The translations under genes were made by a program, and so were the position numbers. The notes beneath the pieces were generated by a model. The model saw only the letters and a list, made by a program, of their open reading frames with translations. It was not told where the DNA came from and did no database searches. This document shows, in pieces, positions 17,906 through 26,972 of a stretch of 64,000 nt of DNA (positions are counted from its first letter, which is position 1; each line of letters opens with the position of its first letter). The DNA is taken from positions 62,001 through 126,000 of the forward strand of contig CAYMAZ010000003.1 in NCBI GenBank assembly GCA_964388575.1, written 5' to 3'. The stretch is from CAYMAZ01 sp964388575. Its GTDB lineage: Bacteria; Bacteroidota; Bacteroidia; Bacteroidales; DTU049.

Positions 17906-18937
17906 CTAAATTATTGTCAGGATAAATTTAAAAATCTTCGTGGCTGTTGACACACCTTTTTGAATCTTGTCCCAGTTGATTTTCGGGGTTTTTGAGGGAT
18001 CCACAACCAGTTTACCGTCAAATGACTCAATCACATCTATCACCTGTGTGCCCTCTTTAAAATTCAGATCATTAAAGATATCTTTTGTTCCGGAAAGAAT
18101 TTTTGGAAATTTTCCTTCTTTGGGGTCATAGAATTTTGTCAGATCAAGCAGTACCTGACCGTTTTCGTCAACCACCATGGGAAACATCGAAGGATCATAT
18201 TGTTTTCCGTTAAAATTAAATACAAGTCCGCTCGGAATATCTCCCTCTTCAATATCAAGATCAGCAGGAAAAGCTTTGTTTTGCATTCCGGGTAAATTTA
18301 CGATTCCGTCATACACGGCAGGGGCAAGGCCATTGCGCTCATACATTGGTATCCGCATTGAAACTTCCATCATCCCGTCTTTTTCAATGGCATCACCAAA
18401 TTGTTGTGCTCCCTTTACCACTCCGTCAACGCGTGTGTATATATAATCACTCTGAACCATCATGTCCTTCACAGTTGTTTCACTTACCACATTCACTCCC
18501 TGGATAATCTCCAGAAGATTTCTCTGCGCAACGACAATGGCTCCTCTTGTTGCCATGGCACGAGCCTGAGCTGCATTGGGAAAACGGTCATAATCAATGA
18601 CAGCTGTTCCCCTTGCCTCAATATATTGTTCTGTCCAGTTTACTGAACCATTTGGTTTTGATGTGATCACTGGTGATGTTGCTTCAATGAGGTCTTCAAA
18701 ATGAACGATCTCTAAAGGCTGAATTTCTCCGGTGGGTTTTTTGAATTCAGCATCAGGCTTCTTTGCTGTTGCTTCTGTTTTACTACTTGTGTTTGTTGTT
18801 TCTGACTCACGTGCAGTGGCCTGTTCAGTTTTCTTTGCTTTTTTACTCTTTTTTTCTCTTTTAACTTTCTGACCGTACACATCGGTCGCTGCCATGCAAA
18901 CTGTCAGAAGAACTATAAAAATGATGGATCTTTTCAT
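17906..18937 (-). CDS. Secreted LPP20-domain-like protein
   Basis: 343 residues. The signal peptide ends DVYGQ (Gln at +1), followed by a Lys/Thr/Ser-rich linker with a KREKKSKKAKK core. From about residue 100 to 200 there is an LPP20/FlgT-N-type alpha/beta domain: ARGTAVIDYDR, ARAMATRGAIVVAQRNLLEIIQGV, SETTVKDMM and an amphipathic strand pair. The C-terminal half has no family I recognise. LPP20 domains occur in envelope lipoproteins and flagellar accessory proteins; no flagellar genes are present here. It lies 37 bp after the FlgT-like gene and shares its architecture, so the two probably work together in the periplasm. Confidence 0.72.
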   Translation of the reverse strand: MKRSIIFIVLLTVCMAATDVYGQKVKREKKSKKAKKTEQATARESETTNTSSKTEATAKKPDAEFKKPTGEIQPLEIVHFEDLIEATSPVITSKPNGSVNWTEQYIEARGTAVIDYDRFPNAAQARAMATRGAIVVAQRNLLEIIQGVNVVSETTVKDMMVQSDYIYTRVDGVVKGAQQFGDAIEKDGMMEVSMRIPMYERNGLAPAVYDGIVNLPGMQNKAFPADLDIEEGDIPSGLVFNFNGKQYDPSMFPMVVDENGQVLLDLTKFYDPKEGKFPKILSGTKDIFNDLNFKEGTQVIDVIESFDGKLVVDPSKTPKINWDKIQKGVSTATKIFKFILTII

Positions 18938-18974
18938 GGTTTTATCTTATTTAAATTATTCAAAAACTTATATT

Positions 18975-20288
18975 TTATCTTTGTTTTGGACTTTGACTCT
19001 TTGTTCCCTCAGGAGATAATATGTTTAACTCTTCAAGCTTGAAAGTTGAAGGTGCAAAATTAATCTGTCTTCCATATATATATTTGACATCCAGTTTTTT
19101 GGGAGCAAGTTCCGGAAGTGCATCTGCATAATCAAGAATCTTGTCAGCAAGTTGATCTGGACGATTCTTAAAAGTACAATTCAGTTTTGTAAAATTGTCA
19201 AAACTTACAATTTCCATATCTCCCCCAAAATCAGAATCACTCTGCAGTTTTGATCTGAGAGATCGGAGTTCACGATATGTTCCTGTATGATAGAATCTGA
19301 GTTCAAACGGCGTTCCGTTGTTTGACCAACTGCCAATATAACGGGTAAAAGTCCCCAGTAATTTGATAAAATCCCGTTCTATTGCCTCAGAAATGCCGGC
19401 CATGATCTGTGATCCAACCTCCCTTCCGGATCTCCAGTCACTTTCCAGGACAATGGTTCCCAATCCTTCAGCTGTGCAATTATCATAAGCCTTACACTCA
19501 ATGATGATGCTTGATGATGTTCTTGTGTCAAACGCTTCGCTTCTGGTGCTTATGCGAATATTCTTAATGAAAATTATAAACTGAGCATCTGCCTTTAAAC
19601 CAATATGTTGAATATAGGTTTCCTCCGAAGCCCTGATATCATTCATGATCCCGCGTGTTTCCGTTTTCAGGTCATCAAAGCGCTTTTTATCAATATATCT
19701 GTAACCACGTTGTGAAAGAAATTCATTCACCCTTTCGATGGCAAATTCGTAATTTGAAATATCACCCGATGCAACAGAACGTTCATCATACATCACCAGA
19801 AATCTGACACCTCCAACAGATTTTGTAAGTAAATTAAAATCTGCTTTCATGGGGCTGAGACTGACTTTAGCCCTAACCGAAACCTCATATCTGTCAGGGA
19901 AGGGTGTTTCTTTAAGAATAGTATAGCTAGTAATGTACCCTTCTGACTTAGATGTGATTGCATCTCTTATCACAACAAAGTTTTCAACTCTGGTTTCAGA
20001 TGCCAGAGATACACCAGCAGCCTGCTCAACACAAAGCCGTAGAGCATTTTTTAATGCATCTTCCCGGTTTACTCCAATGCCCTTTGCATCAACTTCGGCC
20101 ACATCGCCTCTGAGATTTACTCCGGGCTGAAACTGTTCGGTGACAACAGGTTCACTTTGAACAGGAGCAACCTGTGCTGGAGTTTCAGTGGTCGCTTTCT
20201 TTTTGTCTTTCTTTCTGGTTTTTTGCGCCATCAAATCGGCTGATAACAATACTGAAAACACTAAAACAAATAATAAACACTTTCTCAT
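18975..20288 (-). CDS. Secreted FlgT/LPP20-like protein (DUF6175-like)
   Basis: 437 residues. The signal peptide ends LMAQ (Gln at +1), followed by a basic linker (KTRKKDKKKA). Residues about 60-155 resemble the FlgT N-terminal domain: GDVAEVDAKGIGVNREDALKNAL, AAGVSLASETRVEN, SEGYITSYTIL, YEVSVRAKVSL. A second domain (VRFLVMYDERSV to the mid-300s) resembles CsgG/TolB-like folds with a GYRYIDKKRF turn. In Vibrio, FlgT stabilises the flagellar basal body; here there is no flagellum, so only the fold is proposed. It is the first gene of the unit, with a -7 element 33 bp upstream, and shares the spacer with the divergent MATE gene. Confidence 0.72.
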   Translation of the reverse strand: MRKCLLFVLVFSVLLSADLMAQKTRKKDKKKATTETPAQVAPVQSEPVVTEQFQPGVNLRGDVAEVDAKGIGVNREDALKNALRLCVEQAAGVSLASETRVENFVVIRDAITSKSEGYITSYTILKETPFPDRYEVSVRAKVSLSPMKADFNLLTKSVGGVRFLVMYDERSVASGDISNYEFAIERVNEFLSQRGYRYIDKKRFDDLKTETRGIMNDIRASEETYIQHIGLKADAQFIIFIKNIRISTRSEAFDTRTSSSIIIECKAYDNCTAEGLGTIVLESDWRSGREVGSQIMAGISEAIERDFIKLLGTFTRYIGSWSNNGTPFELRFYHTGTYRELRSLRSKLQSDSDFGGDMEIVSFDNFTKLNCTFKNRPDQLADKILDYADALPELAPKKLDVKYIYGRQINFAPSTFKLEELNILSPEGTKSQSPKQR

Positions 20289-20320
20289 AGGGTTCTTTTT
20301 ATAGGTTAATTTTTAAACTT

Positions 20321-20328
20321 CAAATGTA
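20321..20328 (-). promoter_or_regulatory. -7 promoter element of FlgT/LPP20/DUF4476 unit
   Basis: Reads TACATTTG on the minus strand, a full consensus match 33 bp before ATG 20288. The same octamer occurs on the plus strand at 20403. Confidence 0.6.
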
Positions 20329-20402
20329 CTCATTTTTTGAAAAAACAATGTCTTTTCAACTATTATGCCAAATTTTGTCTCTTCAACAATAAAGAACTGT
20401 TG

Positions 20403-20410
20403 TACATTTG
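20403..20410 (+). promoter_or_regulatory. -7 promoter element of MATE gene
   Basis: TACATTTG, a full consensus match. Its position makes upstream in-frame start codons (for example TTG 20337) unlikely and supports GTG 20433. Confidence 0.6.
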
Positions 20411-20432
20411 CAAAATAACAAAATACGGATTT

Positions 20433-21764
20433 GTGAAAAAAGAGTTTTCCAGAAAAACGATATTTCTGGTTGCATTGCCAATTATACTTGAAAGTCTGGC
20501 ACAAAATATCCTGAATATCACCGACACTGCTTTTATGGGGCGTATCGGTGAAATTAATCTGGGTGCTGCTGCCATAGGCTCACTTTACTATTTTGTGTTT
20601 ATTATGATTGCTTTTGGATTGGGTGTGGGATCTCAGATCATCATTGCCAGAAGATTCGGAGAAGGGAATTTGAAAATGATCGGGAAAACACTAGAACAAA
20701 CCCAGTATCTCATGCTTGCAATAGCAATAATTCTGCTGACTGTTTCCCGAATCTTTCTTCCTCAGATTCTGGATGCAATTGTATCTTCACAATCTATTAG
20801 AGACAAAGCGTTTGAATATCTTTCCTACAGATTGTTCGGATTCATCCCGGCATTTCTCAATGCTTCATTCAGAGCTTTTTTTGTCGGAATTGCCAGAACA
20901 AAAGTGATCACATACACAACCGTTGTCATGACGATAGTGAACATTGGCTTAAATTATCTGCTTATTTTCGGTCATTATGGATTTCCTGAAATGGGGATTT
21001 CAGGTGCTGCCGTCGCCTCAGTCATTGCAGAAACATGTGCACTAGGTATCTTTTTCTTCTATGCGAGGTTTAAAACCAACATCCACGAATTCAGGTTGTT
21101 TCGTTTTCATGGATTTCAGTTGCATCTGATCAGAAGAATTCTGAAAATCTCATCACCACTCATGCTTCAGCATTTTGTATCAATGGTATGCTGGTTTTCC
21201 TTTTTTCTGTTTATTGAAAAAATGGGAGAAACCGAACTCGCTGTATCAAATCTTATCCGGAGTGCATACATTTTCATGTGTCTGCCGATCTGGGGATTCT
21301 CTGCAGTGACAAATACCTTCGTGAGCCAGCTCATCGGAAGGGGAAAGTCTGATCAGATAATGGGAATTATTGGCAAGGTTCTTTCTATTTGCCTTCCTTT
21401 CACGATGGCTCTCACCGCACTGCTTGCCTTCTTTGCACGTTCTTCTCTTAGCGTTTTAACTAATGATTTTTATCTGATAGAGCAGGCATTGCCTGTGTTT
21501 TATGTCATCCTTGGAGCAGCTCCTCTGCTGACAATTGGAATCATTGTATTTAGCGCATTGACCGGAACAGGCCAAACAACTACCGGAATGATCATTGAGC
21601 TTGCCGTACTGACTGTTTATATTATTTTCACATGGATTGTGATATACGAGCTTAACTGGAACCTGGCTGCAGCCTGGACTGTTGAATACCTTTACGGAAT
21701 ACTTATCGGTGTGACTTCATTTTTATATATGAAGTCCGGCAAATGGAAAAAAACAAACGTATAA
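20433..21764 (+). CDS. MATE family efflux transporter
   Basis: 443 residues from GTG 20433, which follows the promoter and gives the normal MATE size. Twelve membrane helices can be traced. The first carries PIILESLAQNILNITDTAFMGRIG, the typical N-lobe start; the second lobe begins near LMLQHFVSMVCWF. MATE proteins export drugs, cations or small metabolites using sodium or proton gradients; the substrate is not predictable. It is divergent from the FlgT-like gene and convergent with miaB, with only 20 bp between stops. Confidence 0.9.
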   Translation: MKKEFSRKTIFLVALPIILESLAQNILNITDTAFMGRIGEINLGAAAIGSLYYFVFIMIAFGLGVGSQIIIARRFGEGNLKMIGKTLEQTQYLMLAIAIILLTVSRIFLPQILDAIVSSQSIRDKAFEYLSYRLFGFIPAFLNASFRAFFVGIARTKVITYTTVVMTIVNIGLNYLLIFGHYGFPEMGISGAAVASVIAETCALGIFFFYARFKTNIHEFRLFRFHGFQLHLIRRILKISSPLMLQHFVSMVCWFSFFLFIEKMGETELAVSNLIRSAYIFMCLPIWGFSAVTNTFVSQLIGRGKSDQIMGIIGKVLSICLPFTMALTALLAFFARSSLSVLTNDFYLIEQALPVFYVILGAAPLLTIGIIVFSALTGTGQTTTGMIIELAVLTVYIIFTWIVIYELNWNLAAAWTVEYLYGILIGVTSFLYMKSGKWKKTNV

Positions 21765-21784
21765 TAATTGGAAACCCAATGCTC

Positions 21785-23110
21785 TCAGCATTGTTCTCCT
21801 TTGAGTGTAGCACTTGTGAATCCGGTAATTTTCACATGAATAACAGACCCCGGAGGTGTTTGATTCAGATTTCCCGGAAAAACAATCACCTTATTCTGTG
21901 AAGATCTTCCCATGAGCTCTAACTCACTTCTTTTTGAAACATTTTCAACCATGACCTGAAATATTTTTCCAACATCAGCTTTGTTATGCTTTGCAGACAA
22001 TTCAAGCTGCAAATTGATGATTTCTGTCAAACGTCTGGTTTTCACATCTTCGGGAACATCGTCCTGCATCACTTTAGCTGCAGTGGTCCCCGGTCGTTCA
22101 CTATATTTAAACATAAAAGCATAAAAGAATCCGGCTTCCTTCATTGCTGTCATGGTCTGTCTGTGTTCCTCCTCTGTCTCTCCACAGAAACCGGCTATGA
22201 TATCGGTTGAAATTGTACAGTCAGGAACAACAGTCCTGATTGCTTCAACACGATCAAGATACCATTCCCTTGTATATTTCCGGTTCATCCGTTTCAAAAC
22301 AGAACTACTTCCGGACTGCATTGGCAAATGTATGGATCTGCATATATTTTCATGTGAAGCAATCGTGTGAAGCAGCTTGTCAGACAAATCTTTCGGATGA
22401 CTAGTTGCAAAACGGAAACGTGTATCCGGGAATTTTCCTGCCAGCACATCCAGCAGGTCAGGAAAATCAAATACCCCGGGTTTCCCTTCAAATCTGTAGG
22501 AGTTAACATTCTGACCCAGCAATGTGATTTCATAAATGCCCCTGTTCACATGTGAAAAGATTTCCCTTTCAACTGAATCAGGAGTTCTGCTTCGTTCTTT
22601 TCCACGAGTAAAGGGCACAACACAATAGGAACAGAAGTTCTCACAACCGCGCATAACAGGAACAAAAGCGGAAATACCACCCTCAAGAATTTTTTCAGGC
22701 AAAATGTCTTCATATGTTTCTGTATGTGAAAGCACAATATCTGTTACTCTCTGATTTTCAGATGCTTCAATAATTGATATGATCTTTCTGTATGCATCAG
22801 GACCGGCAAGAAAATTCACATTCCCTTCTTTTTCAAACAACAGTTCTCCCATTCTTTCTGCCATACAGCCAATAATTCCAATCTTCAGTGATTCATTTTT
22901 CCGTCTCAGATGTTGCAGTTCATCTATCCGCTTATGAATCCTCTGTTCCGCATTATCTCTGATTGAACATGTGTTGATCAGAATGACTTCTGCTTCCTTT
23001 AATTCTGCTGTGAGTGTATAATCATTATTTTTCAATATCGTTGCAATCAACTCACTGTCAGAGACATTCATCTGACATCCGTATGTTTCGATATATACTT
23101 TTTTTCCCAT
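21785..23110 (-). CDS. miaB: tRNA-2-methylthio-N6-dimethylallyladenosine synthase
   Basis: 441 residues from ATG 23110; an upstream TTG overlaps the -7 element and is rejected. MiaB adds a methylthio group to i6A37 of tRNAs reading UNN codons. The N-terminal domain binds one cluster through Cys in ETYGCQMN, NTCSIRD and IGCMAERMG; the radical SAM CxxxCxxC is in RGCENFCSYCVVP; a TRAM domain occupies the C-terminus (VMVENVSKRSE to VKITGFTSATL). All seem intact. MiaB is favoured over RimO by the Cys-motif context and the N-terminus. Confidence 0.94.
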   Translation of the reverse strand: MGKKVYIETYGCQMNVSDSELIATILKNNDYTLTAELKEAEVILINTCSIRDNAEQRIHKRIDELQHLRRKNESLKIGIIGCMAERMGELLFEKEGNVNFLAGPDAYRKIISIIEASENQRVTDIVLSHTETYEDILPEKILEGGISAFVPVMRGCENFCSYCVVPFTRGKERSRTPDSVEREIFSHVNRGIYEITLLGQNVNSYRFEGKPGVFDFPDLLDVLAGKFPDTRFRFATSHPKDLSDKLLHTIASHENICRSIHLPMQSGSSSVLKRMNRKYTREWYLDRVEAIRTVVPDCTISTDIIAGFCGETEEEHRQTMTAMKEAGFFYAFMFKYSERPGTTAAKVMQDDVPEDVKTRRLTEIINLQLELSAKHNKADVGKIFQVMVENVSKRSELELMGRSSQNKVIVFPGNLNQTPPGSVIHVKITGFTSATLKGEQC

Positions 23111-23134
23111 TCTGTTTTCTGAATACTTTTTCTG

Positions 23135-23142
23135 CAAAGTTA
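23135..23142 (-). promoter_or_regulatory. -7 promoter element of miaB
   Basis: Reads TAACTTTG on the minus strand, a full consensus match, 25 bp upstream of ATG 23110. Confidence 0.6.
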
Positions 23143-23335
23143 CAACTTCAGAAGTAAAAAAAACGAATACAACATTTCTGACATATAACCCAATGACTAC
23201 CAGTAATATAAAATTTAATATTCAATCTTTTTATGATTCATTTTTTTCAAAACACATTATAATATTGCCCGAAAATGTTGTCATTGTAAAATAGATTGAT
23301 TTATTTTGCCAAAATTTTTATCAATACATTGTATT

Positions 23336-25657
23336 ATGTCAAAAAACCTTGTGATCGTTGAATCACCTGCAAAAGCAAGGACAATTGAAAAATTTCTCGG
23401 AAAAGATTTTGTTGTCAGATCATGTAACGGTCATATTCGTGACCTTTCAAAAAAAGATATCAGTATAGATATTGAAAACAATTTTAATCCGAAATATGAA
23501 TTACTTGCCGAAAAGAAATCCGTTATTCAGGATTTACTGAAAGGTGTTAAACAATCTGAAAAAGTTTGGCTTGCAACTGATGAGGACAGAGAAGGTGAGG
23601 CCATATCATGGCACTTACTGGAAGCGCTGAAGCTGGACGAGAAGAAAACAGAACGGATCACATTTCATGAAATTACAAAAACTGCAATTCAGAAAGCCAT
23701 ACAGAACCCAAGAAAAATCAACCGTGAACTTGTGAATGCACAGCAAGCAAGACGTGTTCTGGACAGAATTGTTGGATATGAGCTTTCACCACTGCTCTGG
23801 AAAAAAATCAAACCCGGACTGTCAGCAGGAAGAGTGCAATCTGTTGCAGTTCGTTTGATTGTTGAGCGTGAAAATGAAATCAAAAGTTTCAAGACAGAAT
23901 TTTCTTACAGAATTACAGCACTTTTCAATGAGGCAAAGAACACTGATAAACACATCAGAGCAGAACTGAATCACAGGTTTAAAACCCGGGATGAAGCTGA
24001 AAAATTCCTTACATCATGTATCGGATCAGAGTTTAAAGTACTTGAAATTGAAACCAAACCGGCTTTTAAATCTCCTCCTCCTCCCTTCACCACTTCTTCA
24101 CTTCAACAGGAAGCAGGTAGAAAACTTGGCTTTCCCGTTTCAAAAACAATGGTTGTCGCTCAACAACTCTATGAAACAGGAAAAATTACCTATATGAGAA
24201 CTGACTCTGTAAATCTTTCTGACCTTGCCATTGCTGCATGTAAAAAGGAAATTGAAGCCACTTACGGACCTGATTATTCGCAGACCAGAAAATACGCCAG
24301 TAAGATCAAGGGGGCACAGGAAGCCCATGAAGCAATCAGACCCACTTATATGAATGTTCAGGATGTGGAAGGCACAAAAGATCAGAAAAATCTCTACGAT
24401 TTGATCTGGAAAAGAACCATCGCATCACAAATGAGCAATGCCAAACTTGAAAAAACGGTAATTGATATTTCTTCTCCCCACAAAACATATCTTTTTCAGG
24501 CTAAAGGCGAAGTTATTCTTTTTGAAGGATTCCTGAAAGTTTACAATGAATCTGATGATGAAGATGTCCATACTGAAGACACCAACATTCTCCCTCAGGT
24601 TTCAAAAAATGATTTGCTCGAATATATTGAGATACTTGCAACCCAGAAATTTTCACAACCACCATACAGATTTGCTGAAACAAGTCTTGTTAAAAAACTC
24701 GAGGAACTGGGCATCGGAAGACCATCTACTTATGCTCCGATTATTTCAACCATACAGAAAAGAGATTATGTGGTAAAGGAAACACGAAAAGGCTCAACCC
24801 GTGATTATGAAATTCTCACTCTGACAAAGAAAACCATCAAGTCAAAAACCACAAGTGAAAATGTAGGTGCAGAAAAAAACAAATTGTTTCCCACTGATCT
24901 TGGAATTATTGTCACGGGATTTCTGACAGAGCATTTCTCCGATATCATGGACTATCAATTTACCGCACAGGTTGAAAAGCAATTTGATGAAATTGCCACA
25001 GGAGGTGTTGTCTGGACAGAAATGATCAGTGACTTTTACAAAGACTTTCATCCCCAGATCAGTAAAACTCAAAGTGAAAGCAAAAAATTCATCGGGGAAC
25101 GACTTCTTGGAGAAGACCCGAAAACAGGAAAGAATGTGTATGTTAAAGTTGGGAGATATGGCCCGATCGTTCAGATCGGCGAAACAGGAAGTGAAGAGAA
25201 ACCAAAATTTGCCAGCCTTCTCAAACATCAGTCAGTACAGGATATCAAACTGGAAGAAGCCCTTCAGTTGTTTAATTTTCCCATCACACTGGGGAAGCTG
25301 GATGCAAAAGATTTGATTGTCAGCGTAGGGCCTTACGGACCATATGTGAAATATGACAGTAAGTTTTATCAGATTCCGGCCAATATGAATCCGCTTATAA
25401 TCACTATTGAACAAGCTGCAGAAATCATTGCAAATAAAAAACAGGGCACTGAAAGTTCGATAATTAATGATTTCAGCGGAGACCCTGAATTATCTGTCCG
25501 AAAAGGGAAATGGGGACCTTATATAAAGCTGAAAAATGAAAATTTCAAAATTCCCAAAGGACACGATCCGGAATCTCTCACGAAAGAAGAATGCCTGAAA
25601 ATCATTGAGGAAGCACGGTTAAATCCACCCAAAAAAAGAACCTTCAAAAAACGTTAA
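23336..25657 (+). CDS. topA: DNA topoisomerase I
   Basis: 773 residues from ATG 23336 (the frame opens at TTG 23306, but homology starts at SKNLVIVESPAKARTIEKFLG). Type IA topoisomerase that relaxes negative supercoils. The Toprim domain includes ATDEDREGEAISWHL; the active-site Tyr is in ITYMRTDSVNLS (about residue 286); GIGRPSTYAPII is the usual late motif. The C-terminus carries three glycine-rich repeats (VGRYGPIVQIG, VGPYGPYVKYD, KWGPYIKL) instead of four-Cys zinc fingers, as is common in Bacteroidota. The next gene starts one base after the stop. Confidence 0.96.
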   Translation: MSKNLVIVESPAKARTIEKFLGKDFVVRSCNGHIRDLSKKDISIDIENNFNPKYELLAEKKSVIQDLLKGVKQSEKVWLATDEDREGEAISWHLLEALKLDEKKTERITFHEITKTAIQKAIQNPRKINRELVNAQQARRVLDRIVGYELSPLLWKKIKPGLSAGRVQSVAVRLIVERENEIKSFKTEFSYRITALFNEAKNTDKHIRAELNHRFKTRDEAEKFLTSCIGSEFKVLEIETKPAFKSPPPPFTTSSLQQEAGRKLGFPVSKTMVVAQQLYETGKITYMRTDSVNLSDLAIAACKKEIEATYGPDYSQTRKYASKIKGAQEAHEAIRPTYMNVQDVEGTKDQKNLYDLIWKRTIASQMSNAKLEKTVIDISSPHKTYLFQAKGEVILFEGFLKVYNESDDEDVHTEDTNILPQVSKNDLLEYIEILATQKFSQPPYRFAETSLVKKLEELGIGRPSTYAPIISTIQKRDYVVKETRKGSTRDYEILTLTKKTIKSKTTSENVGAEKNKLFPTDLGIIVTGFLTEHFSDIMDYQFTAQVEKQFDEIATGGVVWTEMISDFYKDFHPQISKTQSESKKFIGERLLGEDPKTGKNVYVKVGRYGPIVQIGETGSEEKPKFASLLKHQSVQDIKLEEALQLFNFPITLGKLDAKDLIVSVGPYGPYVKYDSKFYQIPANMNPLIITIEQAAEIIANKKQGTESSIINDFSGDPELSVRKGKWGPYIKLKNENFKIPKGHDPESLTKEECLKIIEEARLNPPKKRTFKKR

Positions 25658-25658
25658 G

Positions 25659-26831
25659 ATGACTGAATGGCAAGACATTCTTGAAACCCCGGACCTGCCT
25701 GAATCTTTTTACGAAGACTTACCAAAACATGCATTGGGAAAAACCATTGCAACACACAGGGAATCAGGGCTTCCGTCATTTGAAGATGCGGATGTTGTTC
25801 TGATCGGAGTCCCCGAAGATAAAAACGCATCTGGAAATTTCGGTTCCTCAAAAGCACCCAACCTCATTCGTCAGCATTTGTTCAGGTTGATGAACAGAAC
25901 ACCTTCGATGAAGATTGTTGATGCCGGAAACATCATTCCCGGTCAAACCGCACAGGACACATATATTGCTTTGTCCCAAATTCTGGCAGATTTTATTCAG
26001 AGCAAAATATTTCCGGTCATTATCGGAGGATCAAACGACCTTGCCTATGCCAACTATCTTGCTTACGAGAAGGCGGAACATATTATCAACATTGCTTCAG
26101 TAGACTCACGCTTTGACATCGGATCACCTGATTCCGTGATGAGTTCACAAACGTATCTGAATCAGATCATCATGCGTCAACCAAACTATTTGTTTAATTA
26201 CACAAACATCGGATATCAGAGTTATTTTGTTGACAATGAGATGATCAGCCTGATGAATCAGCTGTTCTTTGATAGCTATCGGGTAGGGATGATCAGAAAT
26301 GACATTGAAGAAACTGAACCCTTGCTCAGAAATGCGGATATGCTGAGCATCGATATTTCAGCTGTCAAGCAATCCGATGCCCCTGCCAATGAATTTTCAT
26401 CACCAAACGGACTCACCGGTGAAGAAATTTGCCGCATATGCAGATATGCCGGAATGAGTGATAAACTGACCTCAGCTGGATTCTATGAAGTCAACCCGCT
26501 GATTGATCTGAATGAGCAAACATCAAAGCTTGCGGCACAAATGATCTGGTTCTTGATTGAAGGGATCTCTCTGCGCAAACATGACTATCCCCAACAAGAC
26601 AGTGAAGATTATTCAAAATTTCATGTATTCAGTAAAAAACTTGACAGGAAAATATTGTTTTATAAAAGTAAAATTTCAGGAAGATGGTGGATGGAAGTAC
26701 CATGTCCTGTCAAAAAAGATGACCGTATCAGCCGTCATTACCTGGTCGCCTGTTCATATAAAGATTATCAAATTGCTATGAAAGATGAACTTCCTGACAG
26801 ATGGTGGCAGACCTATCAAAAAATTATGTAA
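25659..26831 (+). CDS. Arginase/formimidoylglutamase-fold protein with degraded metal site
   Basis: 390 residues, soluble. The ureohydrolase fold is clear: VVLIGVPEDKNASGNFGSSKAP, PVIIGGSND (123-127), VDSRFDIG (148-155), LSIDISAVKQSDAP (229-242). Active members have GGDH, DAHxD and SxDxD, giving two His and four Asp ligands for two Mn ions. Here three of six are changed: His to Asn126, His to Arg151 and Asp to Ser234; Asp149, Asp153 and Asp232 remain. Catalysis on guanidino substrates is therefore doubtful, although databases often call such proteins formimidoylglutamase. It follows topA by one base and precedes porP-gldKLMN, a linkage I recall from other Bacteroidota. Confidence 0.85.
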   Translation: MTEWQDILETPDLPESFYEDLPKHALGKTIATHRESGLPSFEDADVVLIGVPEDKNASGNFGSSKAPNLIRQHLFRLMNRTPSMKIVDAGNIIPGQTAQDTYIALSQILADFIQSKIFPVIIGGSNDLAYANYLAYEKAEHIINIASVDSRFDIGSPDSVMSSQTYLNQIIMRQPNYLFNYTNIGYQSYFVDNEMISLMNQLFFDSYRVGMIRNDIEETEPLLRNADMLSIDISAVKQSDAPANEFSSPNGLTGEEICRICRYAGMSDKLTSAGFYEVNPLIDLNEQTSKLAAQMIWFLIEGISLRKHDYPQQDSEDYSKFHVFSKKLDRKILFYKSKISGRWWMEVPCPVKKDDRISRHYLVACSYKDYQIAMKDELPDRWWQTYQKIM

Positions 26832-26972
26832 CTTTGCCAATTGTTATGAAACTTTTTCAGTAAAATTATGTACAAGAATCAAAAATCTATTAACAAAAAT
26901 TTGTTAATATCAAAAATTCTTCGTTATTTTATGCCCGATTTTAGTGACCACCTATTCTCAATATCATTGTTT

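Noticed and set aside
16881..20288. Flagellar operon
   Set aside because: Only FlgT/LPP20-type folds are seen; no flagellin, hook, rod or motor genes are in the window.
21778..21794. Hairpin AATGCT/AGCATT as terminator between MATE and miaB
   Set aside because: The stem is only six base pairs, includes the end of miaB and has no T run.
25659..26831. Active histidine-degradation enzyme (formimidoylglutamase)
   Set aside because: Three of six metal ligands are missing and no hut genes are nearby.
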